NCBI GenBank assembly: GCA_008638375.1
Contig: CM018046.1
Coordinates: forward strand, 45,791,206 to 45,855,205
From: Nyssa sinensis
Lineage: Eukaryota > Streptophyta > Magnoliopsida > Cornales > Nyssaceae
Reading direction: 5' to 3'
DNA length: 64,000 bases
The notes below the pieces were generated by a model. That model ran no database searches, was not told the DNA's origin, and saw only the letters and a program-made list of their open reading frames with translations. Positions 24,981-55,099 of the stretch are shown here, piece after piece (position 1 is the first letter of the stretch; each line of letters opens with the position of its first letter). Position numbers and translations under genes: made by a program.

Positions 24981-24987
24981 CCTCACT

Positions 24988-24995
24988 TTATATAC
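24988..24995 (+). promoter_or_regulatory. Putative TATA box of the MPK20-like gene
   Basis: TTTATATA followed by a pyrimidine-rich stretch (ccctctcctctgtccc), a common plant core promoter layout. It lies about 610 bases upstream of the start codon, leaving a long leader. The TSS would be near 25020-25030; this is inference from position and sequence. Confidence 0.5.
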
Positions 24996-25193
24996 CCTCT
25001 CCTCTGTCCCTGGATGCGTTTTGTTTGCTAAATATATCTCGCTGCATCCCTGTCTCCTCATTTCCGCTCTACCAACCTTCTCTCCTGTCGGTGTTCAGAT
25101 CTTCAGCTTCTACATTGTTCTCTAATATCAGTTTGGTTTTCTTCAGATCCAGCAAAACTGTGGTGATACAACAGCTATATTTATACGTACATA

Positions 25194-25224
<31 letters not shown>

Positions 25225-25311
25225 ATTTACATACATATATTGAGTGTGGACTGTGGTGGTTAGTTTGAGGTGTGAGGTTGGCTAGGGTTTTGATATTAGG
25301 ATTTAGTAGCT

Positions 25312-25353
25312 ATGCAAGAGGTCGGTGAGCACCAAGTGTTGATCTATCTATGA
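25312..25353 (+). other. Upstream ORF 1 in the MPK20-like leader (13 codons)
   Basis: ATG CAA GAG .. TGA lies in the probable 5'-UTR, about 295 bases before the main start codon. Its TGA overlaps the ATG of the second upstream ORF as ATGA. It is real as a reading frame; whether it stays in the mature leader depends on splicing, which the sequence cannot settle. Confidence 0.5.
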
Positions 25354-25523
25354 TTGTTGGCGTGGACTTTTACGACGTCGTTCCGAAGGGTAGAGAGGTC
25401 GTGGTGGAGGAGTGTATGAGGGATCTGGTTGGGTTTCTATGCTTCGTGAAGAATTCAAAACGGATAAGGTGGGATTGTGCCTTTGTGATCCGAAGTCGAG
25501 GTCGGTGGGGCAAATGTGGTTAA
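25350..25523 (+). other. Upstream ORF 2 in the MPK20-like leader (57 codons)
   Basis: It begins MIVGVDFYDVVPKG and ends WGKCG, overlapping the stop of upstream ORF 1 by the ATGA arrangement. It ends 83 bases before the main ATG. It is long for a plant upstream ORF and would be expected to lower main-ORF translation if retained in the mRNA. I do not recognise the peptide. Conservation in other species would be the test of function. Confidence 0.45.
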
Positions 25524-25606
25524 CTCTTTTCTGAAATTCAGTCTCTTCTGATTTCAACCTATAAGAGAATTTCATCAATACGGACTTCTGGAAAATAAAA
25601 GTATCA

Positions 25607-45130
<19,524 letters not shown>

Positions 45131-45372
45131 AGAATGGTAAAAAACAGAAGCGGGCGTCAAGGATGCTAATGGTTGGGAGCAATCCATGTAGAGGAGTCCG
45201 ACTCTTTCTAGGGGAGTGATGAGAAGGCAAGAGACTCTTTTAAGGGGAGCGACCAGGACACGGAAAGCTGTGTTCGGTGGTTGGTGTATAAAAAAGTGAG
45301 GACTGGGAATACTTTCCTTTGAAGAATCGGCTTTCTCAGGTTGTCTTATAGATTGGTTAATCTTGATAATGA

Positions 45373-45416
<44 letters not shown>

Positions 45417-46100
45417 TTTGGTAATGATGTGCGTGTACCATGCTCTCTCTATTTAATCTCCAATTCACCATTTGGCAGTACTTTGAAATTATGTCTTAGA
45501 GCTAATTTCAATTCTAAATTATTTTATTTCCAAAGTTTGCTGTTTGGATCAATGATCAACGTCGAAGAGTGAATGTTGACAAGTGTTGTTACTGAACCAT
45601 TATAAAACTTGTGTGTGTTTGTCCCCTTCATTGCGTGCTTGTGATTAAAAGAAAATGGACGAAAGAAGTTTCAAATTGCAAAGAAATCAACTTATTCGGC
45701 CCCCATCTAGGTTGCCCTTTCATACATGAACATACCAGAAATCATAACCATCTAAGATAGCAAAATCCTCTCAAGAATTTTATCAAAAATCTTGGGAACA
45801 TCACTCATCCAATAACAATGCCAACACGAAATACAAATAATGATTAGCATTATTATCAAGATTACTTGAGATGAATTAATATAGTAATATATACACAATA
45901 CTTTCTTATTATTTTTTTGCTTTTTTAATTATGCAACTTAGTCCAATATATGTTAAGAATGAAAATCGAGGGGAGGAGTTTGTGGTGCGGATCGTGAAGA
46001 TAGAGAGATTAATTTGGTGACATAGTCTAAAATAGAGGGACTGTGATCCAAATATCAAACAACATGAAATCTTCTTAGGCTCTGCCATGATAACTTCAAA
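45131..46100 (+). other. 3'-UTR region of the MPK20-like gene and following spacer
   Basis: It follows the TAG at 45128-45130. It contains a (CT)n microsatellite at 45377-45414. A polyadenylation site cannot be fixed. No further gene is seen up to 46100. Confidence 0.5.
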
Positions 46101-46378
46101 TTCAAAAGATAATTTGCTGGAATATGGATAATTTTTTGTTAATCAATATGCAAAACCGAAGGTTTGGACTTGATAGACAACTGATTGGATGGAGCAACGG
46201 CCAGACCTCTCGGCAACCTGTTGGACTTGGTGGAGGACCGATCGGAAAGCCATCCATGGCGTACTCTTCCATGCGAGACTACTTTACTACCTCTTATCGT
46301 TCTTCTCTCTCCCTTTGCTTCCTGATTGTTCCTATTGACAAAATCAGATCCAAAACTACATTCACAAAATCACAAATC

Positions 46379-46415
<37 letters not shown>

Positions 46416-47306
46416 GTGATTCAAAACCAGATCCAAAAATTCATATATTCAAGATCAAAATAACAAATCCCCTCCAAATTGGAAACGATACAAAAATCAA
46501 CAACCATGTGTAATTGATTGCATTAAGGGAGATGAACCGATTATGATGGAAAATGAAGAAATCCCAATAAAAACCCTTTCGTTTTTGGCGGTAAGCAACA
46601 CTCAACTCACAGTGAATGTTGCTTCTCTTCTGCAATGAAGGTTCATGTCCCTTCCTCAAAGCAATGTAATTGATGGATGGGACGTAACCACATGCACAAT
46701 GGCGACAAACTATTGGTCGGCAAAAAGTCAATTGAAAATGTCAGATTTTTTAACTTTAAAAATAAAAAAAAGTAAAGTTAATACGATAAATTGGCATTCT
46801 CCACGCGTCAAAAACGTTAAAAGAATTGTTTTAGTTGTCAAAAAAAATTTTAAAAAGTCAATATAATTTTTTAAAAAAAATTAATGTTAATATAAAAATT
46901 AAAATTTCAAAAATAGTTATTAGATGTGCTTTTTTATTTTTTTGCTAATTAAAAAGGAGAGCTACTCACACTCCTTTTTGTACAATTACACTCAAAAAAT
47001 ATTTTTTAATAAAAAAAATATAATTTTATACAATTTTTATTGCAAATGTGTAGATGAAGAGTAAGAATAACCTCTCTCCAAAAATAATTAAAAAAAGTTA
47101 GCAAACAAATAATTTAAGAAAAATAAAATGTTACTAATAACTCGTTTGTATATACACATGAGATTTTTATCCATTAAAATTCATTAAATTATACTCAATA
47201 ATCACTCTATTAACTTAACTTTCGATCGCATGGCATGACACTATGCAAACTCTCTTAGTTACATGTATCGACGATGGTCCCAAGGAGCAGTCATTGCTTT
47301 TGTTAG
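46101..47306. other. AT-rich intergenic DNA with simple repeats
   Basis: (CA)n then (TA)n at 46379-46415. ORFs at 46124-46513 and 46441-46866 have no recognisable domain. A MITE-like segment is listed separately. Confidence 0.45.
46956..47085. mobile_element. Possible 130-bp MITE
   Basis: Direct AATTAAAAA at 46947-46955 and 47086-47094, in AT-rich DNA where chance matches are common. Imperfect inverted ends: GGAGAGCTACTCACACTCC on the left, GAGTAAGAATAACCTCTC on the right. Confidence 0.4.
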
Positions 47307-47515
47307 TGATAGGATTCAGAAATTTCAATTGAGAGGATCAAATTGAAAGTATTAAAATTTTAAAAATTTATATAAATATATTAAAAAATTAAGAGAGTCA
47401 AATATTATTTTATTAAAATATTTTAACTAAAATTAGTGATAAAAAATATAATATTATTTAATACTTTAGAAACTTTGGCTCCCCACTTGTCACACTCGAA
47501 TCTATCATTGACTTT
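47307..47515. mobile_element. Compact MITE related to the LTR-split element at 19600-23235
   Basis: Starts AGTGATAGGATTCAGA and ends CTCGAATCTATCATT, a loose terminal inverted repeat. Its interior matches, in reverse complement, the two halves at 19600-19708 and 23072-23235, including ggctccccacttgtc, gtgataaaaaatataat and the gag.ggatcaaattga block. It has no coding capacity and no clear TSD. Confidence 0.6.
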
Positions 47516-49290
47516 TATGGAGTATTAAATTCATGACTGAATCACTATCACTTGACTACCTTTTTGACTGATTCACTCTCACTTCACTACCCACTTCCAC
47601 TTGACTACCTTCTTAAACTTATTTAATACAATAATTTTAATATCTAAATATATTCTAATTCCTAAATAATTAATAAATACAGAGTTTCGTTCGCTTATAT
47701 AAACAAAGTCATAATAATACTATCTTAAAAAAATAAAATAAAAGCAGTACCCTTTATTCAAAAACAGAGTGCAAATAGTATTTTAATATTAAAAATTAAA
47801 AATAATCTACTTGAAAATGTACTTGTTGAAGACTTGAAATAAAAGAATAAATAAATAATAAAATAAAAAAGGGGGTTGTAGTGTGTGGCAGCGACAAGAG
47901 ATTTGGTTGCTTGAGATCACATGAAGGCGTAGGCCCCGTGTGGCCAACACACATATCTCCTCCCACATTCCCGATGACCCAAAACCGCCAACTGGTTTCC
48001 TGACTGGAAACATCGCCTCCCTCCCTCCACACCATCGCCATCACCCTCCCACATCAAAATACCCTGTTAGTGATGGGACCACATATTTCGACACGTGTCA
48101 GCCATCCTTAGGTCGGTGATCTGTATACGTGGAAGAGGAAAGGAAGGAACTCGAGTTTTTGGTGCGATCGCCCAAATAGGGTGTATAAACAGCACTTCTG
48201 TATAGGCACATGGGTGGTGGCCAGTTCGAGAAAATCATGTGATGGCATGTGCTTTGCGTTCGCTTTCGAGTGTGGGCCCATTTTCCACCACTGCGTATCC
48301 GGCTTTTCCTCTAGCCTGCCGCAGGTGATCCCGATCAGTGTCCCTTTACCTCCTCCACTCGCGTCCCCGCTTCGTGTTCACTCCTCCTCAACCATTTTAA
48401 TTAATTACAAATTTAACTATCAAACAAAATTTCTATTTTAAAAGGAAGAAAAAAAATCGGTTTAAAATAATAAAATATTATAATTTTTTTAATAAAAAGT
48501 ATAAAATTTTATAATTTCATAAATATTAAAAAAATTATCATATATTATTAGTTTTAATTATTACTAATTGTGAAAACTGTAAAATTTTAATTATTAATTT
48601 TATTTGAGTTTTTGAGTCACATATTTAATGATTAAAAAGGACTTTCAGAATAATAGAAATTTGCCCAAAAAAAAATAGTATTTAAACTACAATATAAAAA
48701 GTCAAGCTTGTAATATGTATTAAAAGTAGAGGAATATTACGTTAATTATAAGTGTTATTATTCATAATTTAATTAATAGCATATATTACATGTATCAAAA
48801 TCACATGTGCATGTAATGCAGACATCAATTAAATTATAAATTTTTTTCACTAAAAATTGACATTAATATTTATCTTAAATTTATAAAAATGTCGAAACAG
48901 ATTATTAAGTTGTAAAATTATCTTGGGAAACGAATTACTCAAAATTTGATCAAACATTTTCTACATCAAACTCTCTCTCTCTCTCTCTACGAGTCCAATT
49001 ACAGGCCCCTCCCTAAAAGGTTACACAGGTGCGTGTGGGGGTGATGTGAAGTGACGCTCAGACTGGAAAATCACTCAAGTCTTCGCTGATTAACAGGCGC
49101 GTGCGGGAATCACCTCTTTCACGGATGCATAATCAGGGATTGGGAAGCCAAAAGTAGGTGGACCCAGCTTCGTTGGCATTGCATTGACATTTCTTGAACC
49201 CACCAATAATTTAACACCACTCCATTTTCCCAGAGAAGACACAATAGACCTTCACAATCCACAAAGTCATCAGCCTACCCACCACCCACC

Positions 49291-49293
<3 letters not shown>
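47516..49293. other. Intergenic region, probable promoter of the PAR1-like gene in its last part
   Basis: A G-box (CACGTG in gacacgtgtca) lies near 48090-48102 and another GC-richer stretch at 47900-48380. 48420-48960 is very AT-rich. ORFs here have no known domain. The (CT)n tract at 49294-49327 sits just before the start codon and is probably in the leader. Confidence 0.4.

Positions 49294-49327
<34 letters not shown>
49294..49327. repeat. (CT)n microsatellite in the probable leader of the PAR1-like gene
   Basis: About 17 CT units ending 19 bases before the ATG at 49347. CT-rich leaders are common in plant genes. Confidence 0.9.
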
Positions 49328-49332
<5 letters not shown>

Positions 49333-49346
49333 TCTCCTGGACATCC

Positions 49347-49777
49347 ATGGAGAGTGCTACTACAGACCCAATTCTAACTACATTTCAGAGAACAGAGAGA
49401 ATCATGGCCCAGAAGTCTGAGATATTGGGTAATGCAGTTGATGAATCTTTGGCTATCTTCCGCCCTACGTCGGCGGCAGGACGGTCACCGGAGAACCAGA
49501 AGCGAAAGAAGCAAAGAAGTGAGGGTCTTGAAGGAAGTGGGTGGTGATGGTGGTGGTTGCGGTTGTGATTGTGAAGAAGATGAGAAGGCAGAAGTAGAGA
49601 GGAAGATCATGGCATTGCAGAAGATAGTGCCAGGAGGAGAATCACTAGAGATTGACAAGCTCTTTGAAGAGACTGCTGGCTACATATTCGCATTGCAGGG
49701 TCAAGTCAAAGTCCATGAGACTTCTTGCTAGCTTTCTTGAAGGGTTGGAGAAGGAAAAGAAGAAACTTGGTGGTTGA
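49347..49777 (+). pseudogene. PAR1/PAR2-like atypical HLH protein, two apparent +1 frameshifts
   Basis: PAR1-type proteins are short nuclear HLH factors without a DNA-binding basic region; in Arabidopsis they inhibit bHLH factors in shade and light signalling. The reading is split over three frames. Frame 1: from ATG 49347 (MESATTDPILTTFQ, then ESLAIFRPTS, basic QKRKKQRSEG). Frame 2: from about 49545 (CDCEEDEKAEVERKIMALQK, IVPGGESLEIDKLFEETAGY, IFALQGQV), containing the helix-loop-helix. Frame 3: from about 49708 (KSMRLLASFLEGLEKEKKKL, then GG and TGA at 49775-49777). Each switch fits one extra base: near the G-rich stretch at 49535-49545 and in the AAA at 49708-49710. Removing none gives truncated products (TGA at 49545 or TAG at 49729). 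It is either a recent pseudogene or two assembly errors; the protein sequence is otherwise well preserved, including the C-terminus. Confidence 0.82.
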
Positions 49778-50509
49778 TCTGGTTCTGCTGACTGGTGGGT
49801 TATATTGGTTTCAAGACAGACCAATTGAAATATATTTTTCTGAGTCTTTTTTATTTTCCTTTTTTTTCTTTTTAAATTCTGGAGGGCTTAAGATATCACG
49901 TCTTTATTTTATTTTGATTAGAATTTTATTCGTATTGTTTTGATTTTTATTTTAATTATAATTTTATTAAACACCATCGCAAAAAAAAATCTTCGTGACT
50001 TTATTAGTTTTGATGTCGGTTTATATTTAGATTAGAATTTTTTTAAGCACAATTATAGATATTAACTGTCTATAATTTTATTAATACGTATAATACATAC
50101 ATTATATATATTATATGAACTAATAAAATCACAAATATTCTACGTTAGTAACTTTCCAAAGAGGTCATCTTTTGATGATTAAAACTTAGGAGGGGCAGAT
50201 GGATTCGAGTGATATGGTATTGAATTTCAAAGAAGACAAACTAGAACTCATATATAATCTCCATATACTATTTGTACGGTCGTCTAGCAGGTACAAGATC
50301 AGGGTGTAATGTATTAAAAAAATATACTCTCTACGAATGGAAATTTTGTATTTTCTCAATTGAAAATCTCTAGATAAGATCCATGTTGTGGCTTCATTTT
50401 TGTTATAAAAATAATTTGTCGCATCTCGTTGGCATAGATTTATCTCTTGCATATGATGAAATTAAGATCCTCGAAAGTGGACAATAGCGTATTAATGTTT
50501 CTTGTTTAT
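49778..50509. other. Downstream region of the PAR1-like gene, no gene seen
   Basis: AT-rich. ORFs at 49725-49943 and 50186-50452 have no recognisable domain; the first is an out-of-frame shadow of the preceding gene's end. Confidence 0.45.
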
Positions 50510-50988
50510 TTTTAAGATAATTATACTGACTTTTTTTTCAAGTTTTTAAAATTTTATTAATTTATCATACTTTAATTGAAAATAAACAAATACTTCTATT
50601 CTGTCAATTTTTTTTCTTCAAAATGACAGAACTATTTCTTTCATATTTTTGTTTTCAATTTTTAAATTTTTTTTTTCATTTTTTAAAATAAATATTGATA
50701 AAAATATTAAATTTATTTTTATATAAAATAAAAATTAGTTATTTACCTTCAATTTGTTTTTAAATAGACAAAATCTTTAAAAGAAGTTAGAAAAAATTGA
50801 TCAAAATAAAAAAAATATAAAAATGCATAAATAAAAGGAGTAGTTTCGTCAATTTGAAAAAAAATTAATAGGATGAAAGTATCAGTATATTTTCAAGTAA
50901 AGTAGGGGAAGGTCAGTGTAATTTCATAAATCTCAAGCATTATTAATGTAATTGTCATAAACCTCAAGAGAGGTCAGTATAATTTACC
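50510..50988. mobile_element. MITE related to the element at 41621-42136
   Basis: The left end (ataattatactgac..tttttcaag) and the right end (aggtcagtgtaattt .. cctcaagagaggtcagtataatttacc) match the terminal motif of the 516-bp MITE. The AT-rich core shares aaatttatttttatataaaat. The TSD is not clear. Confidence 0.6.
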
Positions 50989-51199
50989 ATTTCTTTTCCT
51001 TTTTTTTATTTACTATTAATTAAAAAAAAATCTATTGCTTTATATAAAAAGAAGCTATCGTGATTTGAATTGTGTCGAGTTGAAATTGATTTTCCACTAA
51101 CTTCCTTTATAATTTTGTTACCATTCATACCTGGTTTTGGTTTCCATTGTTATCAATTTCTAATCGTGTATGCTCTCTTTTAGACCTTGCTGCAAAATA

Positions 51200-51395
51200 A
51201 AGGTTAGGGGTCATCGAATTGGCACTCCTGATAGTTGCTCTGATGCTTAACTTAGAAATAAAATTGAAAGAGAATATAATTAAGGTAACTAATGAACCAT
51301 AAGTTTTAAGGCGTACATTGGACTATTATTTATAGATTGAGTTCTTGTCAATTATGATAAGGATTAAGAACAAAAAGATTGGATATGAAATGTAT
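51200..51395 (-). mobile_element. Truncated 3' LTR of the 51.2-59.7 kb gypsy element
   Basis: Similar to part of 59270-59400: 'gttgctctgatgcttaactta..aataaaattgaa' against 'gtagccacttcgatgtttaagtta..aataaaactgaa', and 'ttggactattatttatag' against 'tagggtgttatttatagg'. This supports one element spanning both ends; only part of the LTR remains. Confidence 0.55.
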
Positions 51396-52632
51396 CTAAA
51401 GTTGAAAGTTTTCTTGTTGAAAGGCCTTTCCACATTCTTCGGACCACTGTAAGGCCCGGTTTCCTTTCAAGGCTTTGAAAAATGGTAGGCAGCGATTGGT
51501 GAATTTAAAGATAAATCTACTCAAGGCTGCAATCTTACCATTCAGAGCTTGAATATCTTTCTTTGTCTTTGACGATTCCAACCCGATTAAAGCTTTGATC
51601 TGAGTGGAGTCTGCTTTAATACCTCTTGAAAGATAATGTACTCCAAGAACTTTCCCTTGGTTAGACCGAAGGTACACTTTGAGAGACTCAGTTTCATCTT
51701 ATGTTGCTTCACGATGTCAATAGTTTGAGCTAAGTGCTGGATGATGGCTGCTCTTTTGTAAGCTTTTGACCAGCATATCATCTATGTAAACTTTCATGGT
51801 GTTGCCGATCAGAGTACTGAACATCTTATTGACCAGACGCTGATACGTCGCCCTAGCATTTTTCAGTCCGAACGGCATCACTCTATAGCAATAGAGTCCT
51901 TTATTCGGTAATGAAAGCTGTCTTTTCCTGGTCTAATGGGTACATCTAGATCTGGTTGTATCCAGAGTAGGCATCTATAAAGCTCATGAGTTTATACCCT
52001 AGAGTGGCATCGACTAGCTGGTCAATCTTCGGGAGAGAAAAGCTATCTTTGGGACAAGCCTTGTTGAGGTCTGTATAATCAACACAAACTCTCCACTTTC
52101 CGTTCTTCTTCTTAACCTAGAACGGTGTTGGCTAGCTATTCTGGGTAAAATACCTTTCGTATCATCTTGGCCTCAAGCAGTTTGTGGACCTCCTCATTAA
52201 TGATATGATGTAGCTCTGGAGCGAGTGTCCTTCTTTTTTGTCTTACTTGTGAGTGGTTAGGATCTACTATCAACTTGTGAGTAATGAGGTTTGGATCTAT
52301 GTCCTCCATATCCTTCATTTCCCAAGCGAACACAGAAAGGTTATTTTTCAGGAAATCAATCATCCCTTCTTGCTCGGCAGGTGACAGGTCTGGGCCAATT
52401 TGCAAGGAACGCTCTTACTCTTCCGAGCTAACCAACACCTTGATTGGTTCTTCTACGGGCTTGGCTCTGTTGTCCCTTTCTTTAGGGCATAGAGGTTCAT
52501 CAATTCTAGAGGGACAATCTTCCGCCTCGGGATGGTGGGAGAGCTCAAATTCCACGCATTCACGAATGTGTAGTAATTACTATTTGGAGGCATTTTCCCT
52601 GAGTGCAAGAGCGTGGCACTCTCGAGAGGTCA
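51396..52632 (-). mobile_element. Ty3/gypsy reverse transcriptase and RNase H start (3' half of a split element)
   Basis: Minus strand from 52632 downward: PR-RT linker, then RT (NNLSVFAWEMKDMEDIDPNL, KLLEAKMIRKV, a shifted-frame stretch, LSLSKCTFG and KVLGVHYLSRGI). The RT-RNase H junction follows (KKDIQALNGKIAALSRFI, FFKALKGN, LQWSEECGKAF). Coding ends at about 51396, where the LTR remnant begins, so integrase is deleted. Frameshifts and stops occur in the catalytic part. It continues the gag/protease segment at 57683-59177 across the inserted solo LTR. Confidence 0.88.
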
Positions 52633-53779
52633 GTTGATGTCACGACCCGAAACCCACCGTGTGTGGATCTCGCATCGCGACTGCCACCATCAGGCCCGAG
52701 GACCCTTGGGCGAAGGCTCACATAGGCAGCGGTATCGAATAGATGTGCGAACATGCGTTTTGCGGAAGCGTGAAAAACTTTTTCTTTTCTTTTCTCATTT
52801 TAAATTATGCACATTCCGTCCGATACTGCTGCTCCATACATAGCATACATGGTTACACATTCAGAGTATAACTAAAACTTAAGAACTTATAACATTAATG
52901 CAAAACATGTTCGGTTGCCCTGAGGGCTTAATACATATTCTTACATTGTCTACTAATACAAAATGTACTACTAGAGTTCATAGGTTCCTCAAAAGAAACT
53001 ACTTAGACATATCTTCCCAAAAACAGCTAGACTCATCGCCATCGTCCTCGAGACCCTGTCTGCTGTAAATCACCTGAAAGGGGGGGTCCAAACAAAGTCC
53101 GGGTAAGCTAATCTAAGCTTGTGAGCAATTCTAGTATTCGTCATGGGGTTTTCAATTAGCAGTGGTTTAGTACATAAGAGTTTGTAAAATAATCACCGCC
53201 AATTATTCGTATACTTTGAATACAGAAAATATGCATTCCTTAAAACATGTAGCTTTGAAACGTTTAAAGTATTCAAGCTAATCTTACACATATGAACTTC
53301 AAAACATATAACATATCATGTATTTCTCAAATAGAGTATATAAAACTCAAAACATATGCACATTGAAAATGAGGGTAAAAACTTGCTTCCATTTTCAAAT
53401 CATTTGTTATCTTATCACTTCCATTAGTGGAATTCGTTTCGAACCGGACTCCCATATTACTTATAAATGGAGATATCTCATGCCTGGGGGATTAGATCCT
53501 GCTACCTGACATTTTACAGGGCAATTGAGTTCCGTACAACCCAAAATCCTGCCTATTTTACAGGGTAACTGAAAACTCAGAATCCTGTCTAAGTGCTTAT
53601 GCACCATTCATCTTGCATTTAAAATACATTTAACATATGAGTATATCAAATAGATATTTCTCATGAGTACTTTAAAACATAACATTCATAACTTCGTGAT
53701 AAACATTCGTATACTTGAAATAAGCAAATTCAGAATGTTAACAATAATTGCATTTTAACTAGACATGCTGAAAAGTATT

Positions 53780-54800
53780 TGTGATCTGTCGTGGAAATCA
53801 ATCAAATTACCAAACTAAACTACTAGTATAGTAGAGAAGTAAGGGTCGAACCCACAGAGACTGTTAATTATTTAAAAACTAAAGTTGAGATTAATTTTAA
53901 TTGAAATTCACAAAGAGTGATTGTTGTTGATTTTTCCTAAAATTAAATGAAAACTATACTTAAAGCAAATATTTAACTGAATTAATGAGGAATCAAATTA
54001 AAAGAGAATTCCTAGGGTATTGAATCTACCACTAATCTTGTAATTTGCTTCAATTGTATTAATTCTTGGGTCATTCAATTTGGATGTAAAAGACGTATTT
54101 TGGCTACAAGCCTCAATACAATCATCAAGAAAATCACGCACCAAAACCCTAAGTACGAATCATCTTTGGTCAATACAAATTGTCTACGCTAATTCTAAAG
54201 TCATAGTCACAATTTGTTTTCCCTGAGTTATGACTCGTCCTACGGTTTTGATGTATGTACACATATTACTATTGTATAACCACATAAACAAAATCACAAA
54301 AATTGATTATGTGCAATTGAATAATACGATCAATGCTTTAATAAAATCCCAATGTTATACAATCAACATCCAAGACTAATTAACCCAAAAATAAAATACA
54401 AAGAAGTAATATTACTTGACTAGGGTTTCATCTAAACCCTAGGAATAAGAGGACTTAGCCCATGATCGTGGAAGAGGAGACCATAGCCATGGAATTCTTC
54501 ATCTTCTTCTTCAGAGTTGTCTCTTTCCTTCTTCTCTTCGTCCCTAGATCTCCAAGACGGCCTCCTCCCTTCTTCTCTTCGTCCCTAGATCTCCAAGACG
54601 GCCTCCTCTCTTTTCCAAAACCCTAGGTTACAATATTATTCCCTTTTTTTCAAAAATACCCTTACAAAATAATAATTTAGGATGCCTTTCCTTTGGCTTC
54701 TCTCAACCTATCATAATTTATGAAAGATTGCATGAATCTCATATATACTTGCTCAACTTACAATCTTACCCATATCCAGACTGTGCAAGATTAGATTCTT
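53780..54800. repeat. Probable dispersed repeat nested in the 5-kb solo LTR
   Basis: The phrase gtaagggtcgaacccacaga near 53840 and the following AT-rich sequence resemble a repeat type seen in several plant genomes, but I cannot assign its class. A 39-bp unit (ttcttctcttcgtccctaga .. ggcctcctc) is repeated in tandem at about 54531-54610. Borders are estimates. Confidence 0.4.
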
Positions 54801-54814
54801 AGCTATATCATAGA

Positions 54815-55099
54815 CTAGTTATTCATGTACTTAATAATAATAGTGTTACTTGTGGAGCCATTCTTGCAGCGTTTCAGTGTCTTCTTGTTTCTTAATTTTT
54901 TCTCTGCCAATTGTTCCTTGGTTATGGTCTTGTAAATGAAGGGGCTGACGGAGACCACTTCATTTGTTTCGGCAATTCGAATATACTTCTGAATTACCTG
55001 GAGTTGCTTTTGTAGCTTCTCCCGAAAAACTTGTTGTTTTGGGTCATTAGCTATCTGAGCCCGTGTCATCATTGGAAGGATTTCTCGTTTCTTGTTCAT
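54815..55099 (-). CDS. Unidentified 94-codon ORF inside the solo LTR
   Basis: From ATG at 55099 the product starts MNKKREILPMMTRAQIAND, is Lys/Gln-rich and probably helical (KQQVFREKLQKQLQVIQKYI) and ends IKYMNN. I do not recognise it. Its composition is more protein-like than most chance ORFs in this window, and it could be a captured gene fragment. LTRs normally encode nothing, and chance is not excluded. Confidence 0.2.
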   Translation of the reverse strand: MNKKREILPMMTRAQIANDPKQQVFREKLQKQLQVIQKYIRIAETNEVVSVSPFIYKTITKEQLAEKKLRNKKTLKRCKNGSTSNTIIIKYMNN

